46,991 nt of DNA from Bacteroidales bacterium (GTDB lineage Bacteria > Bacteroidota > Bacteroidia > Bacteroidales > VadinHA17). Below the pieces are notes generated by a model. It saw nothing but the letters and a program-made list of their open reading frames with translations. It ran no database searches and was not told the origin of the DNA. The position numbers and the translations under genes were made by a program. The DNA lies in NCBI GenBank assembly GCA_025454755.1, contig JALONV010000010.1:1-46991 (forward strand), written 5' to 3'. Positions 38,010-46,704 of the stretch are shown here, piece by piece (position 1 is the first letter of the stretch; the number at the start of each line of letters is the position of its first letter).

Positions 38010-38852
38010 TCAATTAATTGCTGCCTCCACAAGAACGGAGTCACCGAGAATTACCATTGTTGAATCAACAGGCAGCTTCACTGAATCAAGGGTAAACCAC
38101 AGGTACATGAATCCGCCGTATTGTATTGCTGCATCGTCCTTAAATTCAGGTTTCTGCATATATACAAATGCATTCAGGCTGTCTTCACCGGTGATAACCG
38201 TATTATCAAAGTTATATGCTCCGAGGTTCAGCGATGTGCTGTTTATCCTGTCGATGGCAGGATCAAAATTCAGACCTATCAGATTCGGGACGGCAGTCGT
38301 TCTGCTGCTGTATCCTTTCCCAAGTTCAAGGTCGATTATAGAACCTTTTTGAAGGGAATCACCGGACGCTATTTCCTTCCCGTTATGCAACTGGCTTAGC
38401 ACCATGTCAACAGAAAGATCCGCCTTATAATATTTCTTTCCTATCACAAGACCCGAGCTCTCAATAAGTGCATTGGCCTGGCGAAGAGGAATGTCAATAA
38501 GGTTGGGCATCGCTACCATCTCAGGTCTGGATGCATTGACCGTCAGAGAAATATTCCTCCATTTTTTGACTCTAAATCCCGGTTTGGGATTTTGCTCTGC
38601 GACACATCCTTTGGGTACCAGGGAAGTATAAACAGAATCGATCACCTGGTACTTCATTTTGCTTTTCCTGGCCAGCGCCTCGGTTTCATTCATTGTGAGA
38701 CCAAAGAAATCAGGTACCGGGCGTGACTGTCCATGCCGTGTATAAATATTCATCCAGAGAAGCAGTATAGTTACGACACCAATGACTATTAGGATTGCTA
38801 ATCCGAGGTTTTTCAAAAAAACTTTACTGAAGATGAAATTCTTTAAGCTCAT
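38010..38852 (-). CDS. PASTA-domain membrane protein without kinase domain
   Basis: The protein has 280 residues. A membrane helix at ~residues 14-32 is followed by three PASTA-type repeats (~38-105, 106-180, 183-262). The first two carry PDFFGLTMNEAEAL-like starts (here VPDFFGLTMNETEALARK and MPNLIDIPLRQANALIESS) and the third begins VPNLIGLNFDPAID. PASTA domains bind peptidoglycan or beta-lactams in Firmicutes kinases, but Bacteroidota commonly have this kinase-free form beside ddl and rluD, suggesting a cell-wall link. It starts the run PASTA, T9SS cargo, RluD. Confidence 0.88.
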   Translation of the reverse strand: MSLKNFIFSKVFLKNLGLAILIVIGVVTILLLWMNIYTRHGQSRPVPDFFGLTMNETEALARKSKMKYQVIDSVYTSLVPKGCVAEQNPKPGFRVKKWRNISLTVNASRPEMVAMPNLIDIPLRQANALIESSGLVIGKKYYKADLSVDMVLSQLHNGKEIASGDSLQKGSIIDLELGKGYSSRTTAVPNLIGLNFDPAIDRINSTSLNLGAYNFDNTVITGEDSLNAFVYMQKPEFKDDAAIQYGGFMYLWFTLDSVKLPVDSTMVILGDSVLVEAAIN

Positions 38853-38888
38853 ACAGGCAGGGTGTACATTATTGATAACGCAAATGTA

Positions 38889-39989
38889 TTACTTTATATT
38901 ATAATATGAGTCCCTTTCCACAGGCTCGAAACCTGCCGCCCGGATAAGCGCAGATATCTCTTCAGTCGACATGGAAGGATTCTTATCTTCAGCCCCGGCC
39001 ATGGAGTATATCCTTGTAGTGTCATCAATGGTCCCGTCAAGATCGTCGGTACCGAACGACAGGCTTATTTGTGCTGTCTCTCTGCCGATCATCGGCCAAT
39101 ATGCCTTTATATGGGGTATATTATCAAGAAAAACTCTGGCAACCGCATAATTTTTAAGGTCTTCGGTTATGCTTACCTCGCCGAGATATCCCATGCTGTT
39201 GTTCGCCTTTTTATATTTGAGCGGAATGAAAGCATTAAATCCTTTGGTTATGGCCTGAAGATCACGGAGCCGTTCCATATGATTGATCCTCTGGGCATAA
39301 GTCTCAATATGCCCGTAAAGCATTGTTGCATTTGAAGGTATTCCCAGCTTATGGGCTTTCTCATGGATGGTCAGCCAGAGTTCTGAGGATGGTTTCTCAT
39401 CGCATATCTTTTTCCTGAGCTCTTCATCAAATATCTCAGCTCCTCCTCCGGGGATGGAATTCAGCCCGCAGCCTCTGAGGAATTCCAGTCCTTCTTCAAC
39501 TGACATTCCTGCCTGTGAAATCATATAGTCGAGCTCAATGGCCGAGAATGCCTTGATATGCAGCGATGGTCTGTGCTGTTTTATCTTTCTTATAAGCTCA
39601 CCATAATAATATATATCATGGGAAGGATGTACACCACCGACAATATGAACTTCAGAAACATCTTTCCCGTCGAACCGGCGGACGATCTCAAGCATCTGCT
39701 CATGACTGTATTCCCAGCTATCAGGATCACCATCAGGTTTGTGATATGAGCAGAAGCGGCAGTTATAGATACACTTGTTCGTTGGCTCAATGTGGAAGTT
39801 CCTGTTGAAGAAAGCCATATTCCCATTAATCCTTTTTCTGGTGATGCCTGCCAGGATGCCAAGAAGAGGAAGATCTGCATCTTTGAAAAGGGTCAGTCCA
39901 TCGTCGTTTGAAATGCGGCTTCCCGAAATTATTTTATCGGCAATATGTCTGAGTTTATCATTGGTGATATATTCAAGAAGTCTGCTCAT
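38889..39989 (-). CDS. mqnE: Aminofutalosine synthase (radical SAM)
   Basis: The protein has 366 residues. The radical SAM motif is CIYNCRFCSYHK. Further conserved blocks are HIVGGVHPSHDIYYY, LNSIPGGGAEIFDEELR and FNAFIPLKYKKANN. These distinguish MqnE from MqnC and from CofH of cofactor F420 synthesis, although all three are related. MqnE uses SAM radical chemistry to join a 3-enolpyruvyl-benzoate derivative to the adenosyl group, the first radical step of the futalosine route to menaquinone. No other mqn gene adjoins it. It is separated from the upstream rpmH gene by a terminator. Confidence 0.88.
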   Translation of the reverse strand: MSRLLEYITNDKLRHIADKIISGSRISNDDGLTLFKDADLPLLGILAGITRKRINGNMAFFNRNFHIEPTNKCIYNCRFCSYHKPDGDPDSWEYSHEQMLEIVRRFDGKDVSEVHIVGGVHPSHDIYYYGELIRKIKQHRPSLHIKAFSAIELDYMISQAGMSVEEGLEFLRGCGLNSIPGGGAEIFDEELRKKICDEKPSSELWLTIHEKAHKLGIPSNATMLYGHIETYAQRINHMERLRDLQAITKGFNAFIPLKYKKANNSMGYLGEVSITEDLKNYAVARVFLDNIPHIKAYWPMIGRETAQISLSFGTDDLDGTIDDTTRIYSMAGAEDKNPSMSTEEISALIRAAGFEPVERDSYYNIK

Positions 39990-40014
39990 CTGATCTTTAT
40001 GAGGAGGTAAAATT

Positions 40015-40045
40015 AATAAAAAAGGCGCCTTGTTCAGGCACCTTT
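40015..40045 (-). terminator. Rho-independent terminator downstream of rpmH
   Basis: On the minus strand the stem GGTGCC (40042-40037) pairs with GGCGCC (40029-40024), with one G-T pair and a 7-base loop. Three flanking A-T pairs extend it, and a run of six T follows (40023-40018). It ends the rpmH transcript before mqnE. Confidence 0.8.
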
Positions 40046-40069
40046 AATGCATATCATTAGCTATACAAC

Positions 40070-40225
40070 TTATTTCAGTTTAAGCTCAGGAGTGACAGAA
40101 AGTTTCTTTCGCCCTTTCGCCCTGCGCGAAGAAAGTACTCTTCTTCCGTTTGCAGTGGACATTCTTTCCCTGAATCCATGCTTGTTTGCCCTTTTTCTTC
40201 TTGACGGTTGAAATGTCCTTTTCAT
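40070..40225 (-). CDS. rpmH: Ribosomal protein L34
   Basis: The 51-residue protein starts [20 protein letters not shown] and ends SVTPELKLK. It has the complete L34 signature (KRTFQPS, then [28 protein letters not shown]). L34 is a small basic protein of the 50S subunit. It has its own likely promoter at 40267-40294 and a terminator at 40015-40045, so it is a single-gene transcript. In many bacteria rpmH neighbours rnpA and dnaA; that is not the case here. Confidence 0.97.
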   Translation of the reverse strand: MKRTFQPSRRKRANKHGFRERMSTANGRRVLSSRRAKGRKKLSVTPELKLK

Positions 40226-40266
40226 TTTATCCTTATTTTATTGTGTTTCTTACAATTTTGAGATCG

Positions 40267-40294
40267 CAAAGATAGTGTTTTTTTTATATTCAAA
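40267..40294 (-). promoter_or_regulatory. Promoter for rpmH (-33 TTTG, -7 TATCTTTG)
   Basis: Read on the minus strand, TTTG (40294-40291) is followed after 16 bases by TATCTTTG (40274-40267), an exact TAnnTTTG match. The expected start near 40258 leaves a ~33-base leader. The -33 element overlaps the 3' end of rsmG by a few bases at most. Confidence 0.6.
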
Positions 40295-40913
40295 AAGAGA
40301 GATACACTATTTTCTTGGTTTCAAAGAATGATTCACTGAAGAAATCTCTGATATTCCATATTTTAACCCTATCCTTTAAAGCGCCAAGCTCGTTATCAAG
40401 ATTACCGCCTTTAAGATAAATTATACCGTTTCTCAGTGAATTACTGCTTTCACGTGAAATGTTTTTTTGAGTGAGTTTGACAAATCCCTGAAATTCAGTC
40501 ACGGCACGGCTGATCACAAAATCATATTCCCCCTTTTCATCTTCTGCTCTTTTCCTCACCGGAAAAACATTTGTCAGTTCCAGTTCCTCAGCAGCTGCTT
40601 TAACGACCCTGATCTTTTTTTCTATGGAATCAAGTAACGTGAATTCTGAATCCGGAAAAAGTATTGCCAGTGGTATTCCCGGGAAACCGCCGCCTGTGCC
40701 GGCATCAAGGATCCGTGTTCCGGGGGTAAACGAAAAGACCTTCGCAATCGACAGTGAATGAAGAACGTGATGAAGATAAAATTCGTCCATATCCTTCCTT
40801 GATATGACATTTATTTTGCTGTTCCACTGGTCATAGACCGGCTTCAGCCTGGTCAGCATCCTCTTCTGGATTTCATTGAGCGAAGGGAAATATTTCAGAA
40901 TAGTTTCAGGCAT
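40290..40913 (-). CDS. rsmG: 16S rRNA (guanine-N7) methyltransferase G
   Basis: The product is 207 residues from ATG 40913; GTG at 40916 would add one residue. It uses SAM to methylate G527 of 16S rRNA (E. coli numbering). Visible motifs are the SAM-binding ILDAGTGGGFPGIPLAILFP, FTLLDSIEKKIRVV and FVISRAVTEF. The ATG shares its A with the stop of the sigma factor gene (TGATG), so translation is coupled. It is last in the GT2, sigma, rsmG run. Confidence 0.95.
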   Translation of the reverse strand: MPETILKYFPSLNEIQKRMLTRLKPVYDQWNSKINVISRKDMDEFYLHHVLHSLSIAKVFSFTPGTRILDAGTGGGFPGIPLAILFPDSEFTLLDSIEKKIRVVKAAAEELELTNVFPVRKRAEDEKGEYDFVISRAVTEFQGFVKLTQKNISRESSNSLRNGIIYLKGGNLDNELGALKDRVKIWNIRDFFSESFFETKKIVYLSF

Positions 40914-41509
40914 CACCTGTTCCCCGTTTTGATGAAGATGTTGTATAGCAGGGTTTTTGCCCGGTATAGCTGTGCTTTAACAGTACCGATCGGAATTTGC
41001 AGTTCCGCTGAGATCTCTTCGTATGAATATTCCTTATAATACCTCAGTTCAATTATTTCGCGATATGGAGATTTAAGCTGGTTAACGATTTTTCTCAGGG
41101 TAGCAATTTTCTGGTCATTTATAAGTGCTTCTTCCGGATCAGGAAGATCCGACTGTATGTTTACAGCAGGATTTTCAGCTCCTTCCTGCCATTGGTCGAG
41201 AGGAACAGGTGAAGAGTGTTTTTTTCTGATAAAATCAATGCAGTTATTGGAAGCGATCATGAACAACCAGGTGCTGAAGGCAAACCTTGGCACATAAGTA
41301 TCTATACTTCTGAAGGCCTTCCCGAATGCTTCAATTGTCAGATCTTCAGCATCGGAAGGATTATTTACCATTTTCAGAAGCATATAATAAATGGAATCCC
41401 TGTACCGGTTCATCAGAGCTGCAAAAGCCTTTTCATTTCCCTTTTTCGCCTCATCAACCAGCAACAGATCATTCTTTGCGTTGTCGGATAGTCCCTGATT
41501 TATTTCCAT
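40913..41509 (-). CDS. ECF-type RNA polymerase sigma factor
   Basis: The protein has 198 residues. Region 2 is visible at ~25-95 (FAALMNRYRDSIYYMLLKM, DAEDLTIEAFGKAFRSIDTY, FSTWLFMIASNNCIDFIRKK). Region 4 lies at ~130-190 with the helix-turn-helix EEISAELQIPIGTVKAQLYR. No anti-sigma gene is next to it. Instead it overlaps GT2 by 10 bases upstream and rsmG by one base downstream, so it is probably expressed constitutively with them. Its regulon is unknown. A surface or envelope stress role is typical of ECF factors but is only inferred. Confidence 0.93.
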   Translation of the reverse strand: MEINQGLSDNAKNDLLLVDEAKKGNEKAFAALMNRYRDSIYYMLLKMVNNPSDAEDLTIEAFGKAFRSIDTYVPRFAFSTWLFMIASNNCIDFIRKKHSSPVPLDQWQEGAENPAVNIQSDLPDPEEALINDQKIATLRKIVNQLKSPYREIIELRYYKEYSYEEISAELQIPIGTVKAQLYRAKTLLYNIFIKTGNR

Positions 41510-42627
41510 TGGTTCTTTCCGGGTCTCCTTAAAGTATTGCTCAATAAGATAGTTCCATTGATAATTGGTGAAAAGATATCAAAAAATAGTGAGAAACCGG
41601 TCAGCCCGGGTTCATTCAGCTTTTTCCTGGCAAGGGTCAGCACAAAAAGCTGGCTGATGAGCCTTAATCCAAAGATTATCAGCAGGTAAGGCCACATGAA
41701 TAACAATGACATCAATGCTGCAAATAGTGCATAGAACAAGATCCTCGATACAGGTTCAAGCATAAGAAGGAACTTGTCTCTTGCCCTGTAAAATGGAGCA
41801 GTGGTCATGTGTCTTTTTTTCTGGGTGATCCAATCCCTGAAAGTAAGCCGTGGCACCGACCGTGTATGGGTCTCTTTTCTGAATTCAACATGTGTATTGA
41901 ACCTGCCGGCATTTGAATTAACAAAAAGATCATCATCTCCTGAAATGATATATGTATGCGATCCAAATCCCTTGTTATCAAAAAAAACATTCCGCCTGTA
42001 TGCCAGGTTTCGTCCCACTCCCATATATGGAACACCTCTGATAGCCATTCCCAGATATTGGATAGCAATGGTCATGGCGTCGAATCGAACATATTTGTTC
42101 AGCAAGCCGCTCTTTTTCTGATATCCGCCATAACCCAGCACAAAATCAACATTATCGTCGAAATGTGATGCCATTCCGGAAATCCATTGTGGTGATTCAG
42201 GCATGCAGTCGGCATCGGTAAAGAGGAGGATATCATTTTTAGCCGCCTTGATGCCGATAAACTGGGCAAATTTTTTGTTATGAGCGAATTTAGGATCTTT
42301 ATTTACGCTGGAAATTTTCAGGTGAGGATACTTCTGAAGATAAGTGCCCAGAACGTCATATGAATTGTCCTCAGAACAATCGTTTACGACAATTACTTCA
42401 TAATCAGGGTAATCCTGTTCAAGTACTGCAGGGAGGAAATCCCGGAGATTCTCCGACTCATTTCTCGCGCAGATGATTATTGAAACCGGTTTTTTTGTTC
42501 CTGTGGTCTCCGGATGTTTATATATGCCCGGTACAAGATAAAAATAGAGATAATAGAAAAGCTGAATGGCTGCAGAGAGTGCAAACACTAAGAAAAGTAC
42601 GGAAAGAAACAGATTCTCCTGGAACAT
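41500..42627 (-). CDS. Family 2 glycosyltransferase, membrane bound
   Basis: The protein has 375 residues. An N-terminal membrane helix (~8-30) is followed by the GT-A fold: SIIICARNESENL, EVIVVNDCSED, the DxD-type LLFTDADCMPE, ISGDDDLFVN and WITQKKRHMTTA (a QxxRW-like motif). Two to three membrane helices close the protein (~285-345). Such enzymes add sugars or build polysaccharides at the inner membrane from nucleotide sugars. Acceptor unknown. Its stop overlaps the sigma factor start by 10 bases. The start diverges from tgt with a 117-base gap. Confidence 0.88.
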   Translation of the reverse strand: MFQENLFLSVLFLVFALSAAIQLFYYLYFYLVPGIYKHPETTGTKKPVSIIICARNESENLRDFLPAVLEQDYPDYEVIVVNDCSEDNSYDVLGTYLQKYPHLKISSVNKDPKFAHNKKFAQFIGIKAAKNDILLFTDADCMPESPQWISGMASHFDDNVDFVLGYGGYQKKSGLLNKYVRFDAMTIAIQYLGMAIRGVPYMGVGRNLAYRRNVFFDNKGFGSHTYIISGDDDLFVNSNAGRFNTHVEFRKETHTRSVPRLTFRDWITQKKRHMTTAPFYRARDKFLLMLEPVSRILFYALFAALMSLLFMWPYLLIIFGLRLISQLFVLTLARKKLNEPGLTGFSLFFDIFSPIINGTILLSNTLRRPGKNQWK

Positions 42628-42713
42628 ACTTTCACATCAGAAATGCCGGAACAATATTAATAAGATAATCGGAACTGGGAAAAAATAGTGATAATTTTCT
42701 CGCACATATGAAT

Positions 42714-42721
42714 TACATTTG
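42714..42721 (+). promoter_or_regulatory. Bacteroidota-type -7 box (TACATTTG) before tgt
   Basis: TACATTTG is an exact TAnnTTTG match, 23 bases before the chosen tgt start. A T-rich ATTTT lies about 19 bases upstream in place of -33 TTTG. Confidence 0.48.
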
Positions 42722-42744
42722 TGCTGCCGTAGCGATACATATTG

Positions 42745-43872
42745 ATGTTCAGGATACAGAGCAGGGATAAGGAAACTAAAGCCAGGACAGGTCTGCTGAA
42801 GACACCTCATGGAGATGTCCCGACACCCATTTTTATGCCTGTAGGCACAGGCGGCACTGTAAAGGGGATACTTCAGCGCGATCTTACCGATGATATTGAT
42901 GCGAAAATCATCCTGGGAAATACTTATCATCTGTATCTGCGGCCTGGCACCGAAATAATTAAGGAAGCCGGAGGCCTGCATCATTTTATGTCATGGGAAC
43001 GACCTATACTGACCGATAGCGGCGGATACCAGGTCTTCTCGCTTGCTGGCAACAGAAAGCTCAATGATGAAGGAGCGGTTTTCAAATCTCATATTGACGG
43101 ATCGAAGCATATCTTCACTCCTGAGAATACAATCGACATCCAGCGTATTCTGGGCTCTGATATAATGATGGCTCTCGATGAGTGCGCTCCCTTCCCATGT
43201 GATCATAAATATGCCAGGAAATCAGTTGCTCTTACTCATCACTGGCTCGACAGGGCGGTTGACCACTTCAGGAAGACCAGGCCTCTCTGGGGCAGGGAGC
43301 AATATCTCTTTCCGATAGTACAGGGTGGTGTTTTCGACGATCTGCGGAAAGAATCCGCCGAAAAAATTGCATCAGCCGGCATGGAGGGTAACGCCATCGG
43401 AGGTCTGTCAGTCGGAGAACCTGCCGAAGAGATGTACCGGGTTATTGAAATAGTCAACGATATTTTGCCTGAAGAAAAACCCAGATATCTTATGGGAGTC
43501 GGAACTCCGGCAAATCTGCTTGAGGCTATTGAAAGGGGCATTGATATGTTCGACTGTGTTATGCCTACGCGAAACGGCCGCAATGGCATGCTCTTCACTT
43601 CCGCAGGAATAATCAATATCAAGAACAGGCAATGGATGAACGATTTCAGTCCTATTGATCCTGAAGGTCCCTCCCCTGTAAGTCTTAATTATTCAAAGGC
43701 TTACCTCAGGCATCTTGTGATCTCAGGTGAAATACTGGGTTCGCAGATATCAAGTATCCATAATCTTGCGTTTTATCTTAAATTGATGAAGGAAGCGAGG
43801 GAGAAAATTAACGAAGGTAATTTCAGAAAATGGAAAGAGTCAATGATAAAAAGACTTTCAGAGAGACTCTGA
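42745..43872 (+). CDS. tgt: Queuine/preQ1 tRNA-ribosyltransferase lacking zinc cysteines
   Basis: The product is 375 residues from ATG 42745. It exchanges G34 of GUN tRNAs for preQ1. The base Asp91 (LTDSGGYQVFSLA), GGLSVGEP and nucleophile Asp270 (FDCVMPTRNGRNG) are all present. The zinc site is not: where E. coli Tgt has Cys302, Cys304 and Cys307 after PIDPE, this protein reads PIDPEGPSPVSLNYSKAYL, giving Gly308, Ser310 and Ser313. The fourth ligand (His339 in SSIHNL) remains. The rest of the fold is intact and spacing is unchanged. This appears to be a natural variant, possibly shared across Bacteroidota. The LptF/G permease gene starts 14 bases downstream. Confidence 0.95.
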   Translation: MFRIQSRDKETKARTGLLKTPHGDVPTPIFMPVGTGGTVKGILQRDLTDDIDAKIILGNTYHLYLRPGTEIIKEAGGLHHFMSWERPILTDSGGYQVFSLAGNRKLNDEGAVFKSHIDGSKHIFTPENTIDIQRILGSDIMMALDECAPFPCDHKYARKSVALTHHWLDRAVDHFRKTRPLWGREQYLFPIVQGGVFDDLRKESAEKIASAGMEGNAIGGLSVGEPAEEMYRVIEIVNDILPEEKPRYLMGVGTPANLLEAIERGIDMFDCVMPTRNGRNGMLFTSAGIINIKNRQWMNDFSPIDPEGPSPVSLNYSKAYLRHLVISGEILGSQISSIHNLAFYLKLMKEAREKINEGNFRKWKESMIKRLSERL

Positions 43873-43886
43873 GTTCGCTGAAGATC

Positions 43887-44966
43887 ATGATAATTGATAA
43901 GTATATCATCAGGAAGTTCCTGGGGACCTTCTTCTTTGCTCTTGTCCTGATACTTGTAATTGCCGTGGTTTTCGACTTTGCTGAGAAGATCGACAACTTC
44001 ATGGAAAGAGAAGCACCATTGAGGGCAGTTGTATTTGACTACTATCTGAATTTCATACCATACTTTGGTACCCTGTTCGCCCCCTTGTTTGTATTCATTG
44101 CAGTTATATTCTTTACATCGCGAATGGCTGTTAACACCGAGATCATTGCCATCCTTAACAGCGGCATGAGCTTCCGGAGGATGATGTGGCCGTATTTCCT
44201 TTCAGCCCTGGTTATTGCAATAATAATTTTCTACCTGACAAATTTTGTCATTCCTCGTTCCAACCTGATAAGGATGGACTTTGAAGATAAGTATTACAGG
44301 CCTCAAAGCAGGAGGATCAGGGTTGAGAACATACACAGGCAGGTCTCTCCGAATGTATATGTTTATCTTGAATCGTTTAATCCTACATATAACAGGGGTA
44401 ATGAATTTACCGTTGAAAAATTTGATGAGGAAGGCAACCTGGTCTCAAAGCTTTTTGCTCCGACAGTCTTGTGGGATACTGCAACCGGCAAGTGGGGGGT
44501 TTTAAATTATGTGCTTCGCGAAATCAATGGACAAGAAGAGATTTTTTCCAAGGGCACCCGCATTGATACCACACTTACAATAAGCCCTGAAGATTTTTCC
44601 AGAGATCCGTCATTTGTAAGCACAATGACCTACCGCGAGCTGAGCGACTACCTTGATCTGCTCAAACTACAGGGATCAGATGAGCTTAAGATATTCCAGA
44701 TCGAACATCACATGCGTTTTGCAACGCCATTTTCCGTTTTTATTCTGACTCTGATAGGAGTAAGCCTCTCTTCAAAAAAGATAAGGGGAGGCATAGGGAT
44801 GAACATTGGCATCGGGCTGGCTCTCAGCTTTTCCTATATTCTCTTCATGCAATTTGCTTCACAATTCTCAATAAAAGGGAACCTGAGCCCGATGTTTGCA
44901 ATGTGGATCCCAAATATCATTTATGTAATTATTGCGGGGATACTCTATAAATTAGCCCCGAAATAG
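43887..44966 (+). CDS. LptF/LptG-family lipopolysaccharide export permease
   Basis: The product is 359 residues from ATG 43887 (MIIDKYIIRKFLGTFFFALV); an open frame begins earlier but overlaps tgt. The layout is the YjgP/YjgQ family: membrane helices at ~12-35, 55-80 and 98-120, a large periplasmic domain (~130-265) and helices at ~275-355. The conserved start RKFLGTFFFALVLILVIAVV and the RFATPFSVFILTLIGVSLSS block support this. Together with LptB ATPase the family extracts LPS from the inner membrane. It follows tgt by 14 bases, a common arrangement in Bacteroidota. LptF versus LptG cannot be decided. Confidence 0.9.
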   Translation: MIIDKYIIRKFLGTFFFALVLILVIAVVFDFAEKIDNFMEREAPLRAVVFDYYLNFIPYFGTLFAPLFVFIAVIFFTSRMAVNTEIIAILNSGMSFRRMMWPYFLSALVIAIIIFYLTNFVIPRSNLIRMDFEDKYYRPQSRRIRVENIHRQVSPNVYVYLESFNPTYNRGNEFTVEKFDEEGNLVSKLFAPTVLWDTATGKWGVLNYVLREINGQEEIFSKGTRIDTTLTISPEDFSRDPSFVSTMTYRELSDYLDLLKLQGSDELKIFQIEHHMRFATPFSVFILTLIGVSLSSKKIRGGIGMNIGIGLALSFSYILFMQFASQFSIKGNLSPMFAMWIPNIIYVIIAGILYKLAPK

Positions 44967-45043
44967 TTTCATATAATCATACAAATTCCTTAAAATTGTA
45001 CCCCGTTTCACCGGTATTTTATTTTTCATCATAAATTAATCCT

Positions 45044-46588
45044 ATGGCTATTAAAAGCAAAATCAGGGAATTACAGGAAAAACGCGAAAAACTTCTTCTT
45101 GGAGGCGGGGAGCAGGCAATCGAAAAGCAAAAAGCTCTCGGCAAAGGTACAGCCCGGGAACGTATAATGGCTCTTCTTGACGAGGATTCATTTAATGAGT
45201 ATGACCTTTTTGTGGAACATGATGCCCGCGACTTCGACATGGATAAAAAATCGCTTCCGTCCGATGGTGTTATCATCGGATCAGGAACGATTTATGGAGC
45301 TCCGGTTGCAATTTTTGCACAGGACTTCACGGTTGCCGGAGGATCGCTTGGACTAATGCATTCAAGAAAGATCACAAAAATCATGGATCATGCCCTTAAA
45401 ATGAGAATGCCGCTTATCGGGATAAACGACTCCGGAGGCGCCAGGATACAGGAGGGTGTCAATTCCCTGGCAGGATATGGCGAGATATTCTTCCGTAATA
45501 CAATATCAAGCGGAGTAATCCCTCAGATCTCAGTCATACTGGGACCCTGTGCAGGAGGAGCTGTATATTCTCCCGCTCTCACCGACTTCGTTTTCGTGGT
45601 CGATAATATTTCCAAGATGTTCATTACCGGACCGGAGGTAATAAAAACAGTTCTTGGCGAGGAGATATCAATGGAAGACCTGGGAGGAGCACGTGTTCAC
45701 AGCGAGATCAGCGGCAACGCGCATTTCTTTGCATCAAGCGAAGAGGAATGCTTCGCACAGATAAAGAAACTTATAACATTCATTCCATGGCATAACGGGC
45801 AAAAAGCGCGGCCCTTCGATCCGGGTGAACCTTTGAAGAAGTACAACATCGATAAAATAGTGCCTGACGATCCTACATTGCCGTATGATGTCAAGGATGT
45901 CATCAGGGCGATTGTAGACAAATCCGATTTCTTTGAAATAATGGAGCATTATGCTAAAAACATCGTGATCGGGTTCGGAAGGATGGGAGGAAGAACAACA
46001 GGATTCGTTGCCAACCAGCCTCTCGAGATGGCAGGTGTCCTGGATGTCGATTCGTCCGACAAGGCTGCACGTTTCATCCGTTACTGTGATGCTTTCAATA
46101 TCCCGCTTATAACTCTTGTTGACCTGCCTGGATATATGCCGGGTGTCGACCAGGAACATGCCGGCGTAATCCGTCATGGTGCCAAGGTGCTTTATGCATA
46201 CAGCGAAGCAACGGTTCCTAAACTCACGGTGATAATCAGGAAAGCTTACGGTGGAGGTTACATAGCAATGAGCTCGAGACACCTGAGAGCTGATTTTGTA
46301 TTCGCCTGGCCAGCAGCAGAGATAGCTGTCATGGGACCTGAGGGCGCTGCAAATATAATTTTCAGGAAAGAGATCATGTCGTCCGACGACCCTGACGGAA
46401 CACGTAAGCAGAAGATAGAAGAATACAAGCAAAAATTTGCAAATCCTTATGTTGCCGCTTCCAGAGGTTATGTCGACGCTGTAATAGAGCCTGAGGAGAC
46501 AAGAAGATTCCTCCTGCATTCACTTGCAGTATCGGAACAAAAATCAATTCAGATGCCCGAAAAAAAGCACGGGCTTCCTCCATTTTAA
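45044..46588 (+). CDS. pccB: Acyl-CoA carboxylase carboxyltransferase (beta) subunit
   Basis: The protein has 514 residues, a typical PccB/MmdA length. It transfers the carboxyl group between biotin and propionyl-CoA or methylmalonyl-CoA. Signature blocks are GKGTARERIMALLDEDSF, FAQDFTVAGGSLG, GINDSGGARIQEGVNSLAGYG, GPCAGGAVYSPALTDF and YMPGVDQEHAGVIRHGAKV. In Bacteroidota the same protein can act as propionyl-CoA carboxylase or as methylmalonyl-CoA decarboxylase alpha subunit, so the direction is not certain. A biotin-carrier gene starts 143 bases downstream, across a repeat element. Confidence 0.93.
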   Translation: MAIKSKIRELQEKREKLLLGGGEQAIEKQKALGKGTARERIMALLDEDSFNEYDLFVEHDARDFDMDKKSLPSDGVIIGSGTIYGAPVAIFAQDFTVAGGSLGLMHSRKITKIMDHALKMRMPLIGINDSGGARIQEGVNSLAGYGEIFFRNTISSGVIPQISVILGPCAGGAVYSPALTDFVFVVDNISKMFITGPEVIKTVLGEEISMEDLGGARVHSEISGNAHFFASSEEECFAQIKKLITFIPWHNGQKARPFDPGEPLKKYNIDKIVPDDPTLPYDVKDVIRAIVDKSDFFEIMEHYAKNIVIGFGRMGGRTTGFVANQPLEMAGVLDVDSSDKAARFIRYCDAFNIPLITLVDLPGYMPGVDQEHAGVIRHGAKVLYAYSEATVPKLTVIIRKAYGGGYIAMSSRHLRADFVFAWPAAEIAVMGPEGAANIIFRKEIMSSDDPDGTRKQKIEEYKQKFANPYVAASRGYVDAVIEPEETRRFLLHSLAVSEQKSIQMPEKKHGLPPF

Positions 46589-46616
46589 TTTAATAGTGAT
46601 TTAGAAAACACCCCCA

Positions 46617-46704
46617 TTCTTTCCCCAAGGGGGAAAAGATAAAAAACACACCTTCCCCCTTGGGGGAAAGCCTGCCCCGCTTCGGCGGGGGGTGGGAAGG
46701 GGGT
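46617..46704. repeat. G/C-run inverted-repeat element inside the carboxylase operon
   Basis: The element contains TTCCCCAAGGGGGAA (46621-46635), its near copy TTCCCCCTTGGGGGAA (46653-46668), and a perfect hairpin with a six-base stem and TTCG loop, CCCCGCTTCGGCGGGG (46675-46690). A GGGAAGGGGGT tail follows. The C(TTCG)G loop is exceptionally stable in RNA. It lies between two genes that should be co-transcribed. It looks like a dispersed genome repeat; it could also attenuate or stabilise the transcript. Confidence 0.75.

Noticed and set aside
45734-46519. 261-codon minus-strand ORF inside the carboxyltransferase gene
   Set aside because: It is fully antisense to a strongly conserved gene and its product shows no recognisable domain.
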